From CAWIVH01 sp963839475 (GTDB lineage Bacteria; Acidobacteriota; UBA6911): a stretch of DNA of 64,000 bases. Location: positions 806,001 to 870,000 of the forward strand of contig CAWIVH010000018.1 of the NCBI GenBank assembly GCA_963839475.1, given 5' to 3'. Position numbers and translations under genes: made by a program. Of the stretch, positions 24,473 to 34,289 are shown one piece after another (position 1 is the stretch's first letter; each line of letters opens with the position of its first letter). Below the pieces are notes generated by a model, which did no database searches, was not told where the DNA came from, and saw only the letters and a program-made list of their open reading frames with translations.

Positions 24473-26992
24473 TCAGTCATTCTGCCCACAATCCACACCA
24501 GCGCCATCGGGCCTGCGGTCTCCAAGCTTATCCAAAGCATCCATAGCCGATAAATGGAGGTCGCTCTTGACTTTGGAAACGCGTCCGATCACAGTCCAGA
24601 AGCGAACCAGAAACAACATCCTGCCCCTGGCAACTCCTTCAAAAAGGATATTCAGGGGTGGGGATGCCACCACATCAGGGTGGTTCTCTGCTACCCTTTG
24701 CAGGGCTGCCATTACTTCTTCGGGATGATGCTGCCTCAGCAGGCTCACCTGGATCTCGCCGCGCCGCAGCCGGTCCGTGAGCGACCAATTGACAAAAGAC
24801 CTGGTTATCAGATCCGAATTGGGAACTATGACTTCAGCCCCGTCTTCGGTGCGGATATTGCTGGATCTGAATCCGATGGAGGTCACCTTGCCCAGGAGGT
24901 TCCCGACTTCGACCATATCCCCCACCTGCATCGGCCTCTCGATCGACAAGATGATGCCTGAAACGAAATTGCTGACCAGATTCTGAAGCCCAAAGCCGAG
25001 ACCTACGCCGAACGCGCCAGTCAATAGCGTCATTCGGCCCAGGTCGATTCCTGCCGCGCCCATCGCCAGGAACAAACCAAGGATCGTGAGAGTGTAATGG
25101 ACCAGGCGCGAAGCGGATTGCGCAACGCCCTGAGATATTCCCGTCCTGGGGAGCAATTCCTCCTGGAGCAGCGTGCGGATCATCCTCGCAACCAGGCTGC
25201 TGACGGCCAGGACGAGGGCGAATAGCACCACATCCTTCAGGCTAATGGTCAGCGCCCCAATGCTCCAGCTGTGATTCAAGACCGATTTCATCCCCGCGAA
25301 TGCTTCTTCGGAAATCTGGTAGGCCAGCAGTGCCGAGACAATCCACAAAGTCCATGCAATCAAGGCGAGCACCTTGCGAAAGCTTCGGAGGATCGAGGTG
25401 CGGCGCAGATTTATCAGGTGAGATTTCTGCGCAAAATGGGTCGATGTAGCGGCCGAAAGAACACTAGCAACACTCAGATACATCAGAAAAACTGTCACCC
25501 CGGAATAGACTGTCCGGACAGTACCGGTCGTCAGTATGTCTGCGAGCTGAGTACTCCCGAACGTGTCTGAAAGCAGCGAGGCCCCGAGCAACACCATTCC
25601 GATCCGCGACATGAACATCACGGTCGTCCAGTCCTGTTCCTGGATAATCCGGCCGATCATCCCGCCGCGGCGAAGAAGCCACGCCATGGTCGACAGCGTG
25701 ATCAGTGTGAGGAGGGTAACTATAAGTCTTCTTAACAATGTTCCTGCCGCCACTTGGCTGCTGAGGACATCCAGGACATAGAGGCCGCAGAGTCCAATGA
25801 TCGAGCGCTGGAATGCTCCTTCAAAGACATGTCTTGAGAGCCGCGCCAGCGGAAAAACCATGAGAAGCTGAGAAATCCTTAGGATTTCGGGTGAAACCTT
25901 GGGGAAAAACACGGCGAATATCGAAAGCGACAGAAAAATCGCCAGAGCAGCTGGAGATAGGAGCAAGTCCGGCTCGAGGTTGCCGGGATTCGAATTCGGC
26001 GCTATGCCGGCATACGGCCGAAGTCTCATTACAAGCGCAATCGCGATTATTACGAATAGAAGATAGATCAGCAGATTATTTCTGAAGGTGAAATAAAAGT
26101 CCGCCAGGCGGGAACGCAGGGTCGACACCGCATTCTGGGCCTGGCCGCGGAGGGACGAGTAATTGGCGGTCTGAAATACGGACCAGATCGGAGGGGCATC
26201 GATGACCAGGATGCGCCCGCGCAGATCCTCCCTGGCGGAATCAATCATTTGGAGAGACTCATCGATCTGTTTCCGCCGCTCCACGATCTTGACCTGCAGA
26301 TCCACGAATGATTCCTGCAGGGACCGCACCGCGGCAGAAACGGAACTGGCTGATACCTGCACTTTTTCGATCCGCTGCGCCACGCCCTCAGGTAATCCGA
26401 GTTCTTCAGGCGATTTGCCAGACAAAGTCCAGGATTCCTCGATCTGGCGAAGCTGCTGCTGGTTCTCGGCAAAGCCTTGAACCAGCCTTTCGACCGAGCC
26501 GTTTAGAGTTTCCCACTGCGCCAGATCCCGCAGCCAGCTGGTTCGCGTCTCCATCAGGAGCTGTGTGGATCTGGTGTCCCGGACCATCAGGGCCGTCCGG
26601 CTGCGGGCCTCCTCGATCTTATCCCCCAATGCCTGTACCGACTTACCCAGGATCGCGAGTTCCGGCGCCTGGGTTTTAAGACGGATTGCCTCAATGAGGC
26701 TCAGGGATTCCTCGGCACGGGGGACGATTTCGGTCAGAGAAACGTCCTTCCCCCCAAGATTTATACTGTCAGGGGGAAGCGAAGCGGCAGGCGGATGCTG
26801 CACATGAGCCTGGGTTTCATGCTTAACGGGGGGCCTCGCAGGCGCGGCCGAAGGAGTTTTTCGCTCCTGTCCCGCGGCAAATATCAATCCAGCCAACACA
26901 AATCCCGTCGCGAGACAGGCTCTACTGAGCCCTGACAGCATTCTGAGCCTTCGCACTTTCGCGAAAGATAGCTCTTTACTCCATCCGGTCAT
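24473..26992 (-). CDS. Large MscS/MscK-type mechanosensitive channel
   Basis: 839 residues. A signal sequence (LSGLSRACLATGFVLAGLI) is followed by a periplasmic coiled-coil region to about 280, then around ten transmembrane helices (290-600). The MscS core near 620-790 has the pore helix (LTGAFGVGLGFGLQNLVSNF), SIERPMQVGDMVEVG, and the beta domain RSSNIRTEDGAEVIVPNSDL. Size and layout resemble MscK/MscM-type channels that protect against osmotic downshock. An internal ATG at residue 18 could be the true start. Convergent with the smaller MscS gene. Confidence 0.85.
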   Translation of the reverse strand: MTGWSKELSFAKVRRLRMLSGLSRACLATGFVLAGLIFAAGQERKTPSAAPARPPVKHETQAHVQHPPAASLPPDSINLGGKDVSLTEIVPRAEESLSLIEAIRLKTQAPELAILGKSVQALGDKIEEARSRTALMVRDTRSTQLLMETRTSWLRDLAQWETLNGSVERLVQGFAENQQQLRQIEESWTLSGKSPEELGLPEGVAQRIEKVQVSASSVSAAVRSLQESFVDLQVKIVERRKQIDESLQMIDSAREDLRGRILVIDAPPIWSVFQTANYSSLRGQAQNAVSTLRSRLADFYFTFRNNLLIYLLFVIIAIALVMRLRPYAGIAPNSNPGNLEPDLLLSPAALAIFLSLSIFAVFFPKVSPEILRISQLLMVFPLARLSRHVFEGAFQRSIIGLCGLYVLDVLSSQVAAGTLLRRLIVTLLTLITLSTMAWLLRRGGMIGRIIQEQDWTTVMFMSRIGMVLLGASLLSDTFGSTQLADILTTGTVRTVYSGVTVFLMYLSVASVLSAATSTHFAQKSHLINLRRTSILRSFRKVLALIAWTLWIVSALLAYQISEEAFAGMKSVLNHSWSIGALTISLKDVVLFALVLAVSSLVARMIRTLLQEELLPRTGISQGVAQSASRLVHYTLTILGLFLAMGAAGIDLGRMTLLTGAFGVGLGFGLQNLVSNFVSGIILSIERPMQVGDMVEVGNLLGKVTSIGFRSSNIRTEDGAEVIVPNSDLITRSFVNWSLTDRLRRGEIQVSLLRQHHPEEVMAALQRVAENHPDVVASPPLNILFEGVARGRMLFLVRFWTVIGRVSKVKSDLHLSAMDALDKLGDRRPDGAGVDCGQND

Positions 26993-27294
26993 ACTTCAAT
27001 CACCTATCTGATGATGTATGGGTTATTTAAGGACTCTTTGCCGCAAATGCTGGAACCGCATGATAGGCAATACTAGCCATAAGACTGCACCGGTAATACT
27101 AGGCATTTGAATAGTGCAGGCGGAAAACTTCCGGAGCTGGCGGCTGAAGCCGGGGAGGCCGGTCGCCGCCAGCCCGTGCTTGCTTCCCTGTCATTGATTA
27201 TTACTGAGGATAGTGGGGAAAACTTCCTGGTACTGATATCTTCGATTTGATTATACGCAGCGAAGCCATTCGTTGTACATCCGTTGATCCAAAG

Positions 27295-27405
27295 GCTATT
27301 CCCAAAGCGGCGTTCTGCCGCCGCAGTCCAAAGCACCTCCGGTGCAGCAAAGGTGCCGCGCAGCGGCTTTGCGGCGCCCCGGCGCCGCTTTTCGGCGAAT
27401 GTCCC
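27295..27405. repeat. GC-rich palindromic (REP-like) block
   Basis: Consecutive short hairpins: cggcgttctgccg, cacctccggtg, gcggctttgc and ggcgccccggcgcc lie one after another between 27305 and 27395. Such dense palindromes without coding content are typical of extragenic REP/BIME-like repeats. Copy number in the genome is unknown. Confidence 0.5.
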
Positions 27406-27416
27406 TCGATCATGCG

Positions 27417-27541
27417 CAGGCCTATGCGACCGACATGATCCTGACGGAAGGGTTGAAATACGCTACCAGACGGAAAAGGCCCGATGGATCTGACTCCACC
27501 TCCCTCCCGTGAGGATTATGTCGGTCGCATAGGCCTGAAGC
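27417..27541. repeat. 36-bp inverted repeat pair around a ~53-bp centre
   Basis: The left arm 27417-27452 (starts caggcctatgcgacc) is matched by the reverse complement at about 27506-27541 (ends ggtcgcataggcctg) with about three mismatches. The centre has no ORF. This is consistent with a miniature inverted-repeat element or two insertion-sequence ends. Confidence 0.55.
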
Positions 27542-27598
27542 CCGGATGCACATGAAAGCGAAGGTCCAATTCCTTGATTTGGACAAGACCGGGTTTGC

Positions 27599-28744
27599 TT
27601 AAATGGCGACCCTGCCATTCTCCGGCAGGTTGAATGGAGCGCTCTCAACCGGGACAATAACCTCGAGGGTCATTCCCCGTCCCGGAGAAGATCGAACCTC
27701 CATTTTGCCGCCGAGCATGCTGACTCTTTCCCGAATGCTGATCAGCCCCAATCCTTTGGATTTCTCTGCCTGGCCGGGATCCAGCCCCTTACCGTCATCA
27801 AAGATCACCAGCCTGACAATCTCCGGTTCATCAGTCAGAGTTACCGTGGCCGAACGCGCTTCGCTGTGCCTGGCGATGTTGCGCAGCGCCTCCTGGGAAA
27901 TCCGGTACAGGATCAGTTCGGTCTGTTCTTTCAGGGGCAATCTTCCCGGCGGTCCGGCAAAAGTAAGGGCGATCGGGTTCTGCTCCGAAAAATCGCGGCA
28001 CAGGCTGTGCAGGGCTGCCGACAATCCAAGGTGGTGGACCTTCCCGGAATGCAGGTCGTACGTCACCCGCTGAAGATCCACCGCCAGTTCGTGAACCATG
28101 TGCCATGCCTGATCGAGTTTGGATTTTGCCACTGAGAGATGTGCAGGATCCTGAAGCCGGAGGGTATCAAGAGTGACGGACAGTATCGCCAGGCGCTGGC
28201 CGAAATCATCGTGTAGTTCGCGGGCGATGCGGGCTCGGTCCTGTTCCTGCCATTGAACCAGCCGCGCGGCGGATTCGCGGCGGATCATTTCCATCTCGTG
28301 GCGGTGAGTCACATCGGCGGCGATGCCAAGGATGCGAACAAGGACGCCCTCGCTGTCGAATTGGCCTCGCCCGCTTTCCTCTATCCAGATGTTCCTGCCA
28401 TCCGGCCGGGTAAATTTATAGCCCCGTTGAAATGAATTGCAGTCCGGCCTCAGGGAATTGCGCAGGTCCTGCAACTGCGCATGATTTTCCGGCTGAATGC
28501 CGGCGTAAAAGGATTGTCCCGACTCGATGATCTTCTCCCGGGAAATGCCGAGGATTTCCAAGCAGTTGATGGATCGGGTGATGAAATCCGTATCCATGTT
28601 CCAGCTGAAAGCGAACATGCGGCCGGCCTGCAAAGCCATCCGGAGTCGAGCCTCGCTTTCCAGGACTATTTCTTCCAGGCTCGATTCCCGCCCTCTCCCG
28701 GATGGAGAGTTTTTCGTTTTCGTATTCGGTTTTGGGCGCTTCAT
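27599..28744 (-). CDS. PAS-domain sensor histidine kinase, NarL/DegS type
   Basis: 381 residues, soluble, no membrane segment. A PAS/PAC domain (about 35-150; GRMFAFSWNMDTDF, YKFTRPDGRNIWIEES) precedes HisKA_3 with the phospho-acceptor His in ARELHDDFGQRLAIL (about 177). The HATPase_c domain has N-box EALRNIARHSEA, G1 DDGKGLDP and G2 KGLGLISIRERV. Kinases of this class phosphorylate NarL/FixJ regulators. A suitable regulator lies 3 kb away at 31800-32456 and may be its partner (inference). Confidence 0.87.
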   Translation of the reverse strand: MKRPKPNTKTKNSPSGRGRESSLEEIVLESEARLRMALQAGRMFAFSWNMDTDFITRSINCLEILGISREKIIESGQSFYAGIQPENHAQLQDLRNSLRPDCNSFQRGYKFTRPDGRNIWIEESGRGQFDSEGVLVRILGIAADVTHRHEMEMIRRESAARLVQWQEQDRARIARELHDDFGQRLAILSVTLDTLRLQDPAHLSVAKSKLDQAWHMVHELAVDLQRVTYDLHSGKVHHLGLSAALHSLCRDFSEQNPIALTFAGPPGRLPLKEQTELILYRISQEALRNIARHSEARSATVTLTDEPEIVRLVIFDDGKGLDPGQAEKSKGLGLISIRERVSMLGGKMEVRSSPGRGMTLEVIVPVESAPFNLPENGRVAI

Positions 28745-28877
28745 GCTCAGCCTGCCAGAGGTTTAAACAAAGCATGATTGTGCAGCCTTCTTCGAGATGG
28801 ATCAACGATTTTTAGGAAACCGCCCGGCTGCCTGACGGGATTTGAAAATGATTGTGCATGTTGGTTCAGATTTCCCG

Positions 28878-29264
28878 CTACTGGCGCTCGATCTCAATCT
28901 GTTCCCGCAGCCATGCACAGGCCGGCTCGAGCTGCCGGAAACAGCGGGCGGAATGACCGATGTTAGCGGCGATATCTTCGTAGAAAGGTCCCAGCGATTC
29001 GAAATCCTCCGGCAACACCAGGGCGAAAGGGATCCCGCGGGGCAGGTTGGCGTGTTTTTTTTGGTTGTAAAAACGGTCATAAAGCTCGGTGGCATCCGTG
29101 CGCTGGATATTGACCCGAAAATCAATGACAACCCCTCGAGGCATTGTCTCCTGGATCAGGTTCTTCAACTGGATGGCTATGCTGAGGTTTTCTTCGCGAA
29201 CCGCGTCCCGGATCTCAACAACCAGCAGAGGACCATCCTGCCGATTGTTCATTGTATAAGCCAC
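28878..29264 (-). CDS. STAS/SpoIIAA-like domain hypothetical protein
   Basis: 128 residues from a GTG at 29264 (GAGGTC seven bases upstream). The pattern is beta-alpha: GPLLVVEIRDAV, a helix, RGVVIDFRVN, then an FALVLPEDFE strand and a final helix ACAWLREQIEIE. This resembles SpoIIAA-like STAS proteins of environmental bacteria. No phospho-serine site is evident. It lies upstream of, and on the same strand as, the histidine kinase gene, so co-expression is possible. Confidence 0.55.
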   Translation of the reverse strand: MAYTMNNRQDGPLLVVEIRDAVREENLSIAIQLKNLIQETMPRGVVIDFRVNIQRTDATELYDRFYNQKKHANLPRGIPFALVLPEDFESLGPFYEDIAANIGHSARCFRQLEPACAWLREQIEIERQ

Positions 29265-29527
29265 AAAATGACCTCATTCCTGTTTTATTGGAAAAACCCG
29301 AATCTTTTGCCGAAAGTATAGTGATCCGGGGACCAAATAGCCATTTAAATCCATTGGCTATAAATCATTTAAAAATAAAATGATCAAGGTTTTTTCGTGG
29401 TTTTTTTGCAGCAGATTCGCAGTCTGGCGGAACAGGGCACTAGCAAATGGTATAGGTGTACGGGTCCCTCCCGCTGTGTTACATAATTTGCGAAGTTTTC
29501 GCGGTCTTGGGGAGTTTGAACTTAAAA

Positions 29528-31714
29528 ATGGCACGGATATTTTCGTTTTTGGCATTTATCGGACTGCTGGCCTCCGGGTCGGCTGCCGCTCAAACCCAAA
29601 GTGTCGGACGGCCGAAAATTGGACTGGCACTGGAAGGGGGAAGCGCGCTCGGTTTTGCCCATATCGGCGTGCTGGAATGGCTTGAAGCCAACCGTGTCCC
29701 GGTAGACTATATCGCGGGAACAAGCATGGGGGGCCTGGTCGGGGGGCTCTATGCCAGCGGTATGGGAACCGGCGAACTGCGCGACGTCATCCGGCAGGTC
29801 GATTGGGACGCCACGCTGGCCGGAGAACTCCCTTTTCAGCAGCTTTCCTACCGGCGGAAGCAAGACAGGCTGCAATACCCGAACCGGTTATCCATGGGGC
29901 TGAAAGATGGGCTTCAGCTGCCCGGCGGATTGAATGGCGGGCATAACATTGATCTGCTCCTCAGCCGTCTGACCCTGCCCTACACCGCCCTGAATAGTTT
30001 CGACACACTGCCGACACCATTCCGCTGTGTCGCAGTCGACATGATAAGCGGCAAAGAAGTTGTTTTTGACCATGGGTCGCTGGCCGATGCTCTGCGCGCC
30101 ACTATGTCGCTGCCCGGAATTTTTGTGCCTGCCCGGCAGGGGGATCGCTACTTTGCCGATGGCGGAATTCTCAACAACATCCCCGCCGATGTCGCCAGGA
30201 AGCTTGGAGCAGAAATCGTAATAGGAGTGCATTTAGCCACGAAGCCCCCGGACCCCAAGAGTATCCGGAACGTCGTTGGAGTGATGGGAAGGACGATCGG
30301 GATTATCATCAGCAGCAATGAACTGCGCAGCCTTCAGCTGGCGGATATCGTAATCACCGTCGATCTCCAGGATTATTCCGGGATGGATTTCCCCAAGGGA
30401 ATGGAGATCGCCGACAAGGGGCATGCGGCCGCGGCAATGAAATCCGGGGTGCTGTCGCGTCTATCCGTATCCGAGGATTCGTGGCGCGTAATTCAGAACG
30501 GCCGGAAGCTCCGCCGCCTTTCCAGTCCGTCGAAGATCGATTTCATCACAATCTCCGGTGCGCAGCCGGAAGAAGCCCAATCCATACAGGCGTCCGTTGA
30601 AAAAGTTGTGCTCGACAAGCCTCTGAATACAGGAGAGTTGGAAAGTCGGCTGACCGAGATCGCCGGCGGCGGACGCTACGAGAGTCTATCCTATCAGCTG
30701 ATCCGAAAGGATGGGGCAGCAGGACTGGAGTTGAAGGCGAGGGAGAAGGATTATGGCCCACCGTTTTTTCAGCCGGCGATCGAGGTCGACGGACGGGATC
30801 AAAGCGATGTCGGTTTCGTCTTCAACGGGCGACTGACTTTTATGGATTTAGGATCCCACGGCTCGGAACTGCGTACAGACCTATCGTTCGGATCCCGATA
30901 CGCGATTGCTATGGAATACTTCCGTCCTTTTGGACCGGCCCACCGCTATTTTCTCGCGCCTCGAGCCCAGGCTGAAACAGGTAGCTTTAATGTCTATGGC
31001 AGTGAATCCAAGGTCGCCGAATACAGATTGCGTGAATATTTGGTCGGCGGCGATGCAGGGATTCTTCTTGGACAAAAGGCTGAAATCCGGGCAGGATATG
31101 CCACAGGCCGCTTTTCGGGGCGGCTAAGAACCGGATCCGCTGTTTTCCCGGATTTTGGAATCAGGAGCGATGCCGCGACCATTGCCTTCGATTACCTGGG
31201 CCATGATCGCGAGGTAGGCCCCCATAGCGGGAGCAGGATCCGAGGCACAGTGAACTATTACCCCGCCTTTTCAAACACACCGGGATTTTACCAGGCGTTT
31301 GCCGGGATATCGGCCGCGGCACCGCTGAATCCCAGTCGTTCCATCATCTATGGCGCAGCTGGAGGAACTTCTTTCGGAGAAAAGCACACTGGGCTCCGGG
31401 GTTTTACATTGGGGGGGCCTTTCCGTCTGGGCGCCTATGGAGCGAATGAGCTGATAGGGCACAGCTTCTACCTCGGAACTCTGGGGCTCCAGCAGGACAT
31501 CATGAAGCTTCCCCCGTTGCTGGGAGACCGCGTTTTTGTGACCGGGCTTATCCAGGCTGGAAGAGTGCTTGGAGCGTTGGGAGATCACGGAATGGCTGGA
31601 AGCGCCACTGGCGTCCTCGTCCTTCAGACACTGGTTGGCCCGTTATACATCGGCGGCAGCTTAGGGGACCGCGGCCACCGGCGGTGGTTCTTCGGTATTG
31701 GCAGGATATATTGA
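29528..31714 (+). CDS. Patatin-like phospholipase with POTRA and outer-membrane barrel (PlpD type)
   Basis: 728 residues from the ATG at 29528, giving a signal peptide (ARIFSFLAFIGLLASGSAAA). The patatin domain (35-310) has the oxyanion loop EGGSALGFAH, nucleophile elbow GTSMGGLVGG and Ser-Asp dyad partner FADGGILNN. A POTRA-like region (about 335-410; FITISGAQPEEAQ) and a C-terminal barrel of about 300 residues ending FFGIGRIY follow. This is the type Vd autotransporter plan, in which the barrel secretes or displays the lipase. Catalytic residues are intact. Confidence 0.9.
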   Translation: MARIFSFLAFIGLLASGSAAAQTQSVGRPKIGLALEGGSALGFAHIGVLEWLEANRVPVDYIAGTSMGGLVGGLYASGMGTGELRDVIRQVDWDATLAGELPFQQLSYRRKQDRLQYPNRLSMGLKDGLQLPGGLNGGHNIDLLLSRLTLPYTALNSFDTLPTPFRCVAVDMISGKEVVFDHGSLADALRATMSLPGIFVPARQGDRYFADGGILNNIPADVARKLGAEIVIGVHLATKPPDPKSIRNVVGVMGRTIGIIISSNELRSLQLADIVITVDLQDYSGMDFPKGMEIADKGHAAAAMKSGVLSRLSVSEDSWRVIQNGRKLRRLSSPSKIDFITISGAQPEEAQSIQASVEKVVLDKPLNTGELESRLTEIAGGGRYESLSYQLIRKDGAAGLELKAREKDYGPPFFQPAIEVDGRDQSDVGFVFNGRLTFMDLGSHGSELRTDLSFGSRYAIAMEYFRPFGPAHRYFLAPRAQAETGSFNVYGSESKVAEYRLREYLVGGDAGILLGQKAEIRAGYATGRFSGRLRTGSAVFPDFGIRSDAATIAFDYLGHDREVGPHSGSRIRGTVNYYPAFSNTPGFYQAFAGISAAAPLNPSRSIIYGAAGGTSFGEKHTGLRGFTLGGPFRLGAYGANELIGHSFYLGTLGLQQDIMKLPPLLGDRVFVTGLIQAGRVLGALGDHGMAGSATGVLVLQTLVGPLYIGGSLGDRGHRRWFFGIGRIY

Positions 31715-31799
31715 CGACTGCTTCAAAGGGCGTCAAAGTATAAATGCGTTCAAGGAAGCCGGCTAACAGACCTGACTATCTTTTAGGGCGGGAGAAGAG

Positions 31800-32456
31800 A
31801 TGATGCAGCCTGGCAAACGTCCCAGAATACTCATTGCAGATGACCACAAGTTCGTGGCTGAGGCGGCACGGAATGTGCTGGAGCCGGAGTTTGAAGTGGT
31901 CGGAATTGTCGAAAACGGCCGTGAATTGATAGAAGAGGCCCAGCGGCTCCTGCCCGATGCGGTCATCGTCGATATCGCCATGCCCCTGCTGAACGGGCTT
32001 GAGGCCGGACAGCGGATCAAGAGCACCATAAAGAAGATCAAGATCCTCTACCTGAGCATGAACCTGGATATCGATATCGCCGCCGAGTCTTTCCGACGCG
32101 GCGCCTCAGGGTATCTTCCCAAAACGGCTACAATTTCGGAACTGCCGACGGCTCTCAGGGATGTCCTGAAGGGCCATTTTTATATTTCGCCGCTCATTAC
32201 CCGCGACAAGGTCAGCTTTTTTATCAATGTCAAAACTTCCCCCTCAAAGAGTTCCGACCTTACCGGGCGCCAGCGGGAGGTGCTTCAACTGCTGGCGGAA
32301 GGCAGGACCATGAAAGAAGTGGCGGATGACCTCAAACTCAAGAGGTGCACCGTCGCATATCACAAATATCGGATCATGAAGACCCTGGGCGCCAAGAATA
32401 ATGCGGAGCTGGTCCAGTACGCCGTCCGGAAACACTTGCTATTTTCCCGCTATTGA
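31800..32456 (+). CDS. NarL/FixJ-family response regulator
   Basis: 218 residues, GGGAG ribosome site upstream. Receiver domain 10-130 with the acidic pair IADDHKF, phospho-Asp in DAVIVDIAMP (about 60) and the KT of PKTAT (about 108). LuxR-type helix-turn-helix at 150-215 (LTGRQREVLQLLAEGRTMKE, VAYHKYRIMKTLGAKN). It is probably the partner of the kinase at 27599-28744, although they are divergent and separated by the patatin gene. Confidence 0.88.
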   Translation: MMQPGKRPRILIADDHKFVAEAARNVLEPEFEVVGIVENGRELIEEAQRLLPDAVIVDIAMPLLNGLEAGQRIKSTIKKIKILYLSMNLDIDIAAESFRRGASGYLPKTATISELPTALRDVLKGHFYISPLITRDKVSFFINVKTSPSKSSDLTGRQREVLQLLAEGRTMKEVADDLKLKRCTVAYHKYRIMKTLGAKNNAELVQYAVRKHLLFSRY

Positions 32457-32644
32457 AATTGCCGCGGACGCTATCCCGACTATCACTATAACTAGTTCAA
32501 TCGTTTTCTCGAATCTGCGATTTTTTTAGCGAGAGCGGTATCGATTCCGCTGATTTCGTCTGCCGGGATTCGAAGTTCATTTCTGCGCAGGCACTATCGG
32601 ATCGCATCACAGATTTCAATCCATTCAAGAATCAGGAGGTGCAG

Positions 32645-33436
32645 ATGAAACCGAAAAGTTGGCTTTGGGCTCTCCTGCTGACGCTGGCGGTTGCGGGTGC
32701 GACTGCGGAAGCCAAAGCAGGAAATCCCGGCCAAAAAGCCAAGGCCGCAGAAGCCGCCCAGGCTGAAAAGCCGGACATGGACGAAGAGGCGGTTCAGGCG
32801 TTGAAAGCCGTGGGAGACTGGCTGGAGAAGGCAAATCAGTTCTCGGTCAAGGTAGACGTCGAAACCGATGAGGTGTATGCCGGTGAGACAAAGGTACAGA
32901 AATCCTACACAATGGAAATGCGGGTTCAGAAGCCGACAGGTTTCCGGGTCATGGTAAAGGGAGCGAGCGGCCTGCGCGACTATGCGTTTAACGGCAAGGA
33001 ATTCGCGCTCTACTACAAAAACCGCAACATTTTGGCCAGCGTTCCCGTTTCGGGTACCAACGAAGATGCGATTGCCTTTGCCGCGGAAAAATTGGACATC
33101 GTTATTCCTCTGGCAGACATAATCCTGGGATCGAAAGCCTATTCGATCTCAGAAATGCGGTCCGTGATTTATGTCGGCAAAGCGGAGATCGGCGGTTCGG
33201 AATGCCACCATATATTGGCACTCATGGATGATGTCGACCTTCAGCTCTGGATCGACGCCGGGCAGGAGTCTGCCATCCGAAAGTACCTGGTCAACTACAA
33301 GAATCTTCCCGGGAAGCCCCAGTACAGTGCGACTTTCCAGCGCTGGGAGACTAAAACCCCTGTTGACGGCGGCTCATTGAAAACCAATGCGCCCCAGGAT
33401 GCTGTCAAAGCGGCCTTCCGCGAGAAAGGAAAATAA
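32645..33436 (+). CDS. DUF2092 family secreted/periplasmic protein
   Basis: 263 residues from the ATG at 32645 (CAGGAGG upstream). Signal peptide KPKSWLWALLLTLAVAGATA, then an Ala/Lys-rich linker. The body (AVQALKAVGDWLEKANQFSV, KSYTMEMRVQKPTGFRVMVK, FNGKEFALYYKNRN) has the LolA-like half-barrel sequence style of DUF2092. No enzyme motif. Three bases separate it from the DUF6515 gene; this pair recurs in other genomes and forms a two-gene operon of unknown role. Confidence 0.8.
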   Translation: MKPKSWLWALLLTLAVAGATAEAKAGNPGQKAKAAEAAQAEKPDMDEEAVQALKAVGDWLEKANQFSVKVDVETDEVYAGETKVQKSYTMEMRVQKPTGFRVMVKGASGLRDYAFNGKEFALYYKNRNILASVPVSGTNEDAIAFAAEKLDIVIPLADIILGSKAYSISEMRSVIYVGKAEIGGSECHHILALMDDVDLQLWIDAGQESAIRKYLVNYKNLPGKPQYSATFQRWETKTPVDGGSLKTNAPQDAVKAAFREKGK

Positions 33437-33438
33437 GC

Positions 33439-34083
33439 ATGATAAAAAGATCCTTTCAGGCATTTCTGGCATTCTTCCTGGCCGGCGGCATATTTGTCCA
33501 GGCAGCCGATCCGATCCGCGTCGGCGGATCGATAAGATATCGGCCCGTGGCGCCTCGTCCTCCTGCGGTTAGACCTCCTCTAAGGCCGGGCGCCGGACCC
33601 GTGATCCGGCACGAGATCCGGCAGGAAATCCGCCGCGAAATCCGCCGGGAACGCCGGAATCGGGCCATTTTCTTTGGTGCCATGGCGGTCCTGGGCACGG
33701 TTCTGCGGAGCCTTCCCCAGAATCACACGACCATTGTCGTCAACCAGAAGACCTACTTTTTTGCCAACGGGAATTACTACATCCAGTCCGGCGGCGGCTA
33801 CACCGTGGTGCCGGCCCCTTACGGGGCGGTCGTGCCCGTTTTGCCAGGCGAATACAGCATGCCGGTCATGGTGGGCAACCAGGAATATTTTTATTCCCAG
33901 GGCTTTTTCTACCAGCGGGCCACCAACGGCTACGTAACTATTGCCCCGCCGCTGGGAGCTGTGGTGAATGTTATTCCGGATGGCGCCGCACGCAGGGGCA
34001 GCCTGCTCGAGTACAACGGCACTTTCTATCGCGAGATCGCGAACGGCGAGTATGTTGACTACGAAGTAGTGAAGGCACCGTAA
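33439..34083 (+). CDS. DUF6515 family secreted protein
   Basis: 214 residues. Signal peptide (FQAFLAFFLAGGIFVQAA), then a Pro/Arg-rich region (RYRPVAPRPPAVRPPLRPG; EIRQEIRREIRRERR). Three short beta modules follow, each with a Y-F/Y...G.YY motif (YFFANGNYYIQS, YFYSQGFFYQRA, LLEYNGTFYREI) ending in APYGAVV or PPLGAVV. This is the DUF6515 pattern. No catalytic residues. It immediately follows and is translationally coupled to DUF2092. Confidence 0.8.
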   Translation: MIKRSFQAFLAFFLAGGIFVQAADPIRVGGSIRYRPVAPRPPAVRPPLRPGAGPVIRHEIRQEIRREIRRERRNRAIFFGAMAVLGTVLRSLPQNHTTIVVNQKTYFFANGNYYIQSGGGYTVVPAPYGAVVPVLPGEYSMPVMVGNQEYFYSQGFFYQRATNGYVTIAPPLGAVVNVIPDGAARRGSLLEYNGTFYREIANGEYVDYEVVKAP

Positions 34084-34100
34084 TTTCGGAACTCCTGAGA

Positions 34101-34161
34101 AAGTCCCGTTTGGGACGACCGATGGGAATCTACCCATTTTTCGGCCGTCCCCGCGGGACTT
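34101..34161 (+). other. Long imperfect hairpin in the DUF6515 downstream region
   Basis: aagtcccg + ggacgaccga pairs with tcggccgtcc + cgggactt, capped by tggg...ccca. About 20 base pairs with two interruptions. No T-run follows on either strand, so it is not a standard intrinsic terminator. It may protect the mRNA 3' end. Confidence 0.5.
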
Positions 34162-34289
34162 GCCTTATCCTTCCTGGATTTCGTTCCATTGGCATCGAAA
34201 AGAAAAGGGGAAGCCGAAAGCGATTAGGTGAAGCTGAGGGCGGGACTGAATCACCCATCTGGGCTTTTTGGCCTGCAGAGGATCAACTA

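Larger units (their letters stand above)
27063..27598. other. Intergenic region rich in palindromes, no gene
   Basis: About 540 bases. The two repeat structures below fill it; otherwise no coding or RNA feature is supported. Confidence 0.55.

Noticed and set aside
29405..29485. tRNA-Leu-like sequence (tggcggaaca ... ctagcaaatggtataggt)
   Set aside because: Acceptor and T stems do not pair; at best an old remnant.
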